The notes beneath the pieces were generated by a model. That model was not told the origin of the DNA and made no database searches. It worked only from the letters and a program-made list of their open reading frames with translations. Shown here in pieces: positions 58,575-64,000 of a DNA stretch of 64,000 nt; position 1 is the first letter of the stretch, and every line of letters starts with the position of its first letter. This DNA is from Calliopum simillimum (lineage: Eukaryota; Arthropoda; Insecta; Diptera; Lauxaniidae): positions 115,405,124 through 115,469,123 of the forward strand of contig OX638371.1 of the NCBI GenBank assembly GCA_951812925.1, read 5' to 3'. The position numbers were made by a program, and so were the translations under genes.

Positions 58575-58746
58575 GGCTTTCCGTATTAGGGAGGGTAAAC
58601 TTTTTTTTTGGTTGTTCGATATTCAGCTGAGCAAGCGAACAATTCCCATTGGAGGAGGCAACTGCTGAAGGTACTGGTTGTGGTTGAGGCAACTCGCTGC
58701 TTTCTTCCCTGCAATGCCTACCAAGCGGCGATTTGAGTGGTTTCAT
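58575..58746 (-). CDS. Candidate first coding exon of an unidentified minus-strand gene
   Basis: On the minus strand an ATG at 58746-58744 opens 57 codons (MKPLKSPLGRHCREESSELP, then QPQPVPSAVASSNG and QLNIEQPKKKFTLPNTES) that end at a consensus donor C|GTAAGT (58574-58569), phase 1. Proline/serine-rich and basic, it would be a disordered N-terminus. Base composition is higher in GC than the surroundings and no repeat overlaps it. I do not recognise the protein, and no following exon is identified. It could belong to a long gene running leftwards across the repeat-rich zone. Confidence 0.4.
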
Positions 58747-60102
58747 TATGCTTGAAATGCAATGACAACGGACAACGTTCTGCTGCGAGATTTTCGTGCA
58801 ATGCTGTTGGAAGGAGGGCATGTAGCTTGCCTTTGTTCAATAAAATTTGGAAAACTGCGTTGTCTTCTTTTGGCACTCATCCTTGGTCTCGATTCTCAGT
58901 ACTTCGTTGTCGAAAGCCACTTCCTCGCTGCGCGCGCTATCGTCCTTTCTGGCGTTATATTTTGTCAGATAGTTTTTGCTTGGCTTAGGTCGTCGTTTTC
59001 ACTACGTTCTGCATACAAATCGAAATTAAATACAACGAACAATTTCGACATTTAAGAATTTCGACTGTGAAATATCGGAAAATCAATCGCAAGCATTTTT
59101 TTCACATTTCTTACATATGTATGGATGTATTTTCTTGTCCTGTAATTTTTTTAGGCTTAGCAGTAGAATTTTGCGAAACATCCGTTGATTTGGTGCGTTA
59201 TCCATCTAGTTTTCTGTCGCATTTAAGTTTTTACCGTTTGTAACGATTTGCAATCCTATGAATGTTTGGCGAAGAAATGTGACACAGGGTGCATTTGACA
59301 AAAAATAAATAGATTTTCGCTGAACGGAAAGGAAGTCTTCTCTTAGTTTAGCTTACAATTTTGAAATAATTTATGTCCTTAAAATGATATGGATGATTGT
59401 AGTTTGTTGCTTAATGACTGAATGCTTTGTACCTTCACTTTTGTATGTGATCTTGGCTAACTGCTAAGGAAAATTTTAACAAACGAAATTCCAGTGCACC
59501 CTGTGAATGTGATAGAAAGAAAAAACGAGAACAGCTGATGATGAGAAGGCAAATACGGAGTTTGGTTGACGGCAGTGATAAGAAACGTTGAAGATTCCAA
59601 TGAGTGGTCGAACTGTTTGAAAGTGGTTCCCGGAAATAACGTCATAAAAAAAAACGCCAGAAAATTTGTTGAAAGAAAAATCTTCATACAAAATTCATTC
59701 CATTAGGTTTGGAAATCGATACATCTAACTTATAAGTTGACACCTTAGGGTGGAAGAAACTGAGATAATGAGTATAACTAGTCGAAAAAAACATTTGAGA
59801 TAAATTACTTCTATGAATGAAATATCACAGCTGTCCCCACGTGTTTTAAATAAAAAGTGCTTGCACCCAAAATGTTTTTTTGGGGAAATATGCGGAATGC
59901 CTCTAGGATCAAACATATATAGCTCTTTTTTTAAAATGATCGGCACTTTTTCAAACCAGGGCCAAAAAACCCATTTTTTAGCACTGTGCTCTATACTAAA
60001 ACCAAAAAAAAAAGTTGACTAAAACGGATACAAAAAAGGAGTATGGCATGTACGGTTTTTTCAACCTTTTTGAAGTTATATAACAAATAAAAAGGTTACA
60101 TA
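58747..60102. other. Unique-looking stretch upstream of the candidate exon
   Basis: Comparatively GC-rich between 58750 and 59010, fitting a 5' UTR/promoter if the exon at 58.6 kb is real. A CCCGGAAATAAC-family fragment is at 59629-59702. No other gene. Confidence 0.35.
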
Positions 60103-60110
60103 TTGCTATT

Positions 60111-60255
60111 CAGTGGCGGATCCAGCATTGTCAAGAGGGGGGCCGATTGACTACATTTCTAGATAATAACAGAATGCTTTCAAAATCTTTACATATAATT
60201 TAGGTATGTGAGAGGGAGCGATCGTCCTCTCCCCCGCCCCCTGGATCCGCCACTG
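60111..60255. mobile_element. 145-bp hAT MITE
   Basis: CAGTGGCGGATCCAGC and the inverse ...CTGGATCCGCCACTG are flanked by TTGCTATT and TTGCTATG (7 of 8). It is a deletion derivative of a family with the same ends as the 53.5-kb element. Confidence 0.85.
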
Positions 60256-60755
60256 TTGCTATGGCAATAGCAATCCACTTTTCGCAAGTGGTTTGCTAAA
60301 CAGAAAATACATACGTACATTACACTTGATGTAGTGATGTAAAGATATTCTTAATAATGGGATTTGCATACTGTACAACCATTTATTTTGTGAGGTTATA
60401 TTAAAGCGTGAGCCAAAATATGGGTGTATTCGATCACGATAAATGGCGATTTATAGAGGAAAAAGTTCAAGAAAATGTGGGGGTTATTGAAAAATAGCCC
60501 CATAGCTGCGCAAGTGTCGTCCTTAGCGGGGTAAAACATTTAATTAAAAATAAGTAAAAATTACCCAAAATAAAGTTAACCCTTTGACGACCATGGGGAC
60601 ATATGTGTTTCAAGCCAAGAAACAAGAAGATTTATATTATTCAGGAACTGAGACTTATCAGTTTGTAAAAGTATATTTAATTTATATATTTTTTGGAAAC
60701 ACCATTAGTTGAACGCTCAAAATAAAAAAATTTAATGAACTTTTTGGTAGTCAAG
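60256..60755. other. Short interval, nothing recognised
   Basis: No ORF or repeat of note. Confidence 0.4.
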
Positions 60756-60759
60756 CAGG

Positions 60760-61303
60760 TGATTATTCCTTTGGTCTTATAGAACATTATCTTTTTCCAT
60801 TTTGCATTTGATAAGAGTTCTTGAGCTGATAGTCCTTGGGTCTTATAGAACTATATCTATTTCAATCACTCATTTTGCCGCCCCTACAGTCCATTTTGCC
60901 ACACCCTGCAGTCCATTTTGCATTTGATGAGAGTTATTGAGATTATAGTCCTTTGACCTTATACTTAGAACAATATCTATTTCAATCACTCATTTTGCCT
61001 TACAGTCTATTTTTCCGCCTCTTAAGCGTGCCGCCCTGGGCATTGAGTAAACGTTTCTGAAATATATTTTATAATCGTCTTAATTTAACCGTATGGTACA
61101 CTACATGGTTGTTTTTAATCGGTTAATTGTGTTTCATAAATAGTGCCGAATATAAATGTTTTTAAAGTATCATTCAGGTAAAATAAAATCAAGATCATTA
61201 CTTAAATTATGAAAACTTTTTTTTCACTCCGAAAATTTGTCGCCCCCTAGGTCTGCCGCCCTAGGCAGGTGCCTACTGGTGCCTTTGAATTAATCCGCCA
61301 CTG
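60760..61303 (-). mobile_element. Truncated inverted copy of the 53.5-kb hAT family with internal duplications
   Basis: The end TTAATCCGCCACTG (61303) and GCAGGTGCCTACTGGTGCCT, CACTCCGAAAATTTGTCGCC, ACCGTATGGTACACTACATG are the reverse of 53461-53700. A segment with GATRAGAGTTNTTGAG and TCTATTTCAATCACTCATTT is repeated at ~60810-60890 and ~60925-61000. The other terminus is missing. Confidence 0.75.
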
Positions 61304-61477
61304 AATATACCATACTTGATGATCGGACTTCAAATAGCGGAGCAATAGGAATCAAATAGGGTATTATTAAGAGGTCGAAAAAAAAAAATTTTTTTCCCTT
61401 AAAAACCAATACCGATAAGCTTTCAAAATGGGGGGCTTACAGCAAACTTTTTTGCGATACTTTCTAGTTTCTAGTTA

Positions 61478-61751
61478 CAGACACAATAATGTGAAACTTT
61501 TCATTGCATGATTTTAGGCATTTTTTAAATATATATTTCATAGGCATTGAATAAAGAAAATTTCTCAATTCATGGTCCAATAAATTCTAATTAACTTTTC
61601 TGATGCTAAACTCACCATTAATCTTGTTTTTGATGTTAAAGATTTTTTTGGACCATGAATTGGGAAATTTTCTTTTAGTCAATGTCTATAAAATATGTTT
61701 TTAAAAAATGCCTAAAATCATGCAATAAAAAGTTTCACATTATTGTGTCTG
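61478..61751. mobile_element. 274-bp TA-flanked MITE
   Basis: CAGACACAATAATGTGAAAC and its exact inverse bound the element. TA lies at 61476-61477 and 61752-61753. The arms are complementary for about 100 bp (TGCATGATTTTAGGCATTTT / AAAATGCCTAAAATCATGCA). Tc1/mariner-type MITE. Confidence 0.88.
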
Positions 61752-61753
61752 TA

Positions 61754-62400
61754 ATGTGCATTAGAGCTGCCATCTGTTTTTGGCATTAGTCTTTTGCACC
61801 TATAGGTCTGATTTGGTCTATCAAATGTTTTGGCAGCCAATTCTCTAATAAAGAGATCTATTGGCAAGACATTCAATATAAATTCCAAAGCTTTGATTGG
61901 AGCAGTCCTCATAGCCCCAGTTATTCTTAAAAGGGTTAATCTTTGTATCTTATCCAATTCCCTTACATTGTTTTGTATTTGACACCATACCATACTACTG
62001 TATGACAATAGTGGTCTAATAATCACCGTATATATCCAATGAACTAAGTAGTCTGGGCCTAAGGCCACATTCTTATCCAATTATTTACTGACATGGGTAG
62101 AAGGCCGTATAAGCCTTCTAAGTCTCTCTTTGACATTCAGTTTTCAGTTTAGTTTTCTGTCTAGTATTATTCCTATAAATTTTGCGCTATCACGGAGCTC
62201 AAACAGATCGTAGATGTACGTAGAACAGAATGCAGTATCAGATAAGTAAGTAACATTGTTATTTTTGGGCCTCGCAAGGATATTCGTATGGGGAAAAGAT
62301 ATGATACTTTAATTTCAATATTCTATCAGGTAGCAAAGTTTGTCCTGGACTACTTTCAGTGCCGAATTGAGAAGAAAACCATGATAACCCTTATACGAAA
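61754..62400 (-). pseudogene. LINE relic: end of reverse transcriptase
   Basis: Minus strand 61754-62080 reads LVHWIYTVIIRPLLSYSSMV, then RELDKIQRLTLLRITGAMRT and KALEFILNVLPIDLFIRELA, the conserved post-polymerase region. Upstream (62080-62200) are KFIGIILDRK and NVKERLRRLIRPSTHVSK. The frame is broken and the RNase H part is absent. The MITE at 61478-61751 sits at its 3' edge. Confidence 0.75.
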
Positions 62401-64000
62401 TCTGTTGCAAATCCTATGCTTGATCAAAAAGCTGAGCAGCTGATATAATCATGAACCTCAGTGATATTTTATATTGTTTTGAATTTAGAGCTCTGAAACT
62501 CATTTGCTTTGCAATAATTGGATCTTGTCGATTGATAGGGAAATAAAAATTACTTCCTAAAAACTTTAAACTCCTCTGTATATACAGTTGCTTATACAAT
62601 TGCATATACATTTCTGCAACACCCTATTTCCGCAGATACAACCTGGGGCACATAACGAAGGCTTAAGTTGCACATTCACTTGGTCATCGATTGAATTTAT
62701 TAGCGTCTCTGAGCGGATGTCCATTCCTCTTGATTCCACACTTCCTGCGTGCAGAGCCTCTTTTGCCTCTACATTGAAGGCATCGCTCCCTAATATTTTC
62801 CAGACTCCGCCATTCTTAAACTCCGGTCCGTTGCCTGTCGGTTTCGAGCACTGCATCCGTCGTTTACGACTGTAAAACGCAATAAAAAACGATGGGAAAC
62901 AAAAACGAAAAATTTACAATGCAACGCCGCACTGAAAAATCATTAGAAACCCATCCTTAAGAATGGGAGGAAAAGACCATGCACCTATGTTGATACATCA
63001 GCAGATGCGATGGACAATGGCAGCGCAAAGGATAACGCAAGATGGAGAGGACATGGGCGCGCGTATTCAACGGAAACGTCAACAACAAAAACAACACACG
63101 AAGAAAGAAATCAAATGTTTGCTTCAGCTGTACGACTACCATGAGCTGTAGAGTTTCAACCCGTTCGATATTAAATGCAATGGGTTGGGCGTCCTTTGGA
63201 TATGCTACAAATACGACGTTGGGTGGCATAGGCATTGGTTGGGCGGGTCAGCGTTGTTACTTTAAATAGCAACGTTACTGGAAAACTATTTCGAATAGAA
63301 AACTTTAAACTCGGGACATGGCAACAGTAGCCACCAATCCTGGTGCATACGAAAAATGCTATAGACATTGATATGCAAAGTATCGTATTGTTTTTTCAAC
63401 GTTTATATATGTATATTTTAAGCACAAATACTCTACGAAAAGAAACAATTTCTCAAGGAGGCTCCTCTGATAGCTATGAGTATATGTACTTTATCCTTTT
63501 CCAAATCATCGTTCGCTCTTGTCAGCAATGTTATTAGGATGTTACTAGAATGCCATTAGCTGCTTTTTGCTTCTTTTTCTCCAAATAAAAATACAAATCC
63601 CTATGGACACGCTAAAGAAACGCGTTTCTATTAACATCCATGATGGTTTAACGTTTTCTACATTATCGTCATCATCAGCGCCAACAACGTTAGCCTTCAG
63701 TGCCCGAAACGTCAAAAGACAAATATGACCATGTTGTTGTTTTTCATACAATACCCTGTCGGTTCGGTGAAAAAGAAAAAAAAAAAAAATAGTCCGGAAC
63801 ACATCATATGACGTAAAAACTGCCTGCGGTCCACACACATCCTGTTTCCATCATCATCATCATCATCATCGTGCCTTCTCCAATTGCTCTTCTTCTGCTC
63901 CGGATGGGTACTTAAGAAGTTGCCGCATATTTTTGCGTTTTGTTGTAGTTTTTACTTTACTTGTTTTACATATATTGGCGGAAAAGGGCTTTCAGACGCC
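62401..64000. other. Right margin: unique-looking sequence, possible exon, no confident gene
   Basis: A minus-strand ORF at 62566-62856 (MQCSKPTGNGPEFKNGGVWK, then NVEAKEALHAGSVESRGMDI) has coding-like composition, but no good donor or partner exon. (ATC)n at 63848-63869. Other ORFs are short and overlapping. Confidence 0.3.

Overview
The window is eukaryotic nuclear DNA from a higher fly (Diptera, Brachycera). It is AT-rich, has spliced genes with GT-AG introns, and is crowded with fly-type transposons (mariner/Tc1, hAT, copia, RNase-H-bearing non-LTR elements, MITEs). I cannot name the species; a calyptrate or tephritid fly with a TE-rich genome is my inference.

Left part (1-13.6 kb). The one gene I can reconstruct completely is a neuronal-type tryptophan hydroxylase (Drosophila Trhn/Trh, serotonin synthesis) on the + strand. 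Nine coding exons run from 1824 to 12796 and keep one open frame of 542 codons. A TATA box and initiator lie at the expected spacing about 155 bp upstream of the ATG, and poly(A) signals follow the stop. Intron 2 (7 kb) holds a CCCGGAAATAAC MITE, a Tc1-like relic split by a mariner, and an array of ~425-bp units. Intron 8 holds a copy of a GAAGCTTC-ended MITE. A small minus-strand terminal exon (13227-13575) lies tail-to-tail with it.

Middle and right part (13.6-64 kb). I see no other complete gene. This is intergenic or very long intronic DNA made of nested and tandem repeats. The main items are: a non-LTR element with a 13-bp target duplication sitting inside a DNA transposon with perfect 26-bp ends (18.7-21.9 kb); a hAT MITE made of CTTGGT repeats (22.7 kb); a 1.07-kb foldback (23.2-24.3 kb); 230-bp repeats ending in an inverted unit (29.5-30.4 kb); two adjacent 1.1-kb elements with 142-bp internal repeats (30.8-33.0 kb); a 191-bp palindrome (35.6 kb); a 3.4-kb hAT-like element inside a copia relic (45.8-49.2 kb); a 417-bp AATTC array (51.0 kb); a hAT element with a perfect 8-bp duplication and a partial transposase (53.5-54.9 kb); a TA-flanked element with reiterated terminal motifs (55.4-56.3 kb); and further hAT and LINE relics (57-62.4 kb). 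Between them lie stretches of unique sequence with simple repeats. A possible minus-strand first coding exon with a consensus donor lies at 58575-58746.

Limits. All calls come from reading the sequence and recalled family motifs. No alignment or database search was run. Repeat boundaries are exact only where terminal repeats and target duplications are quoted.
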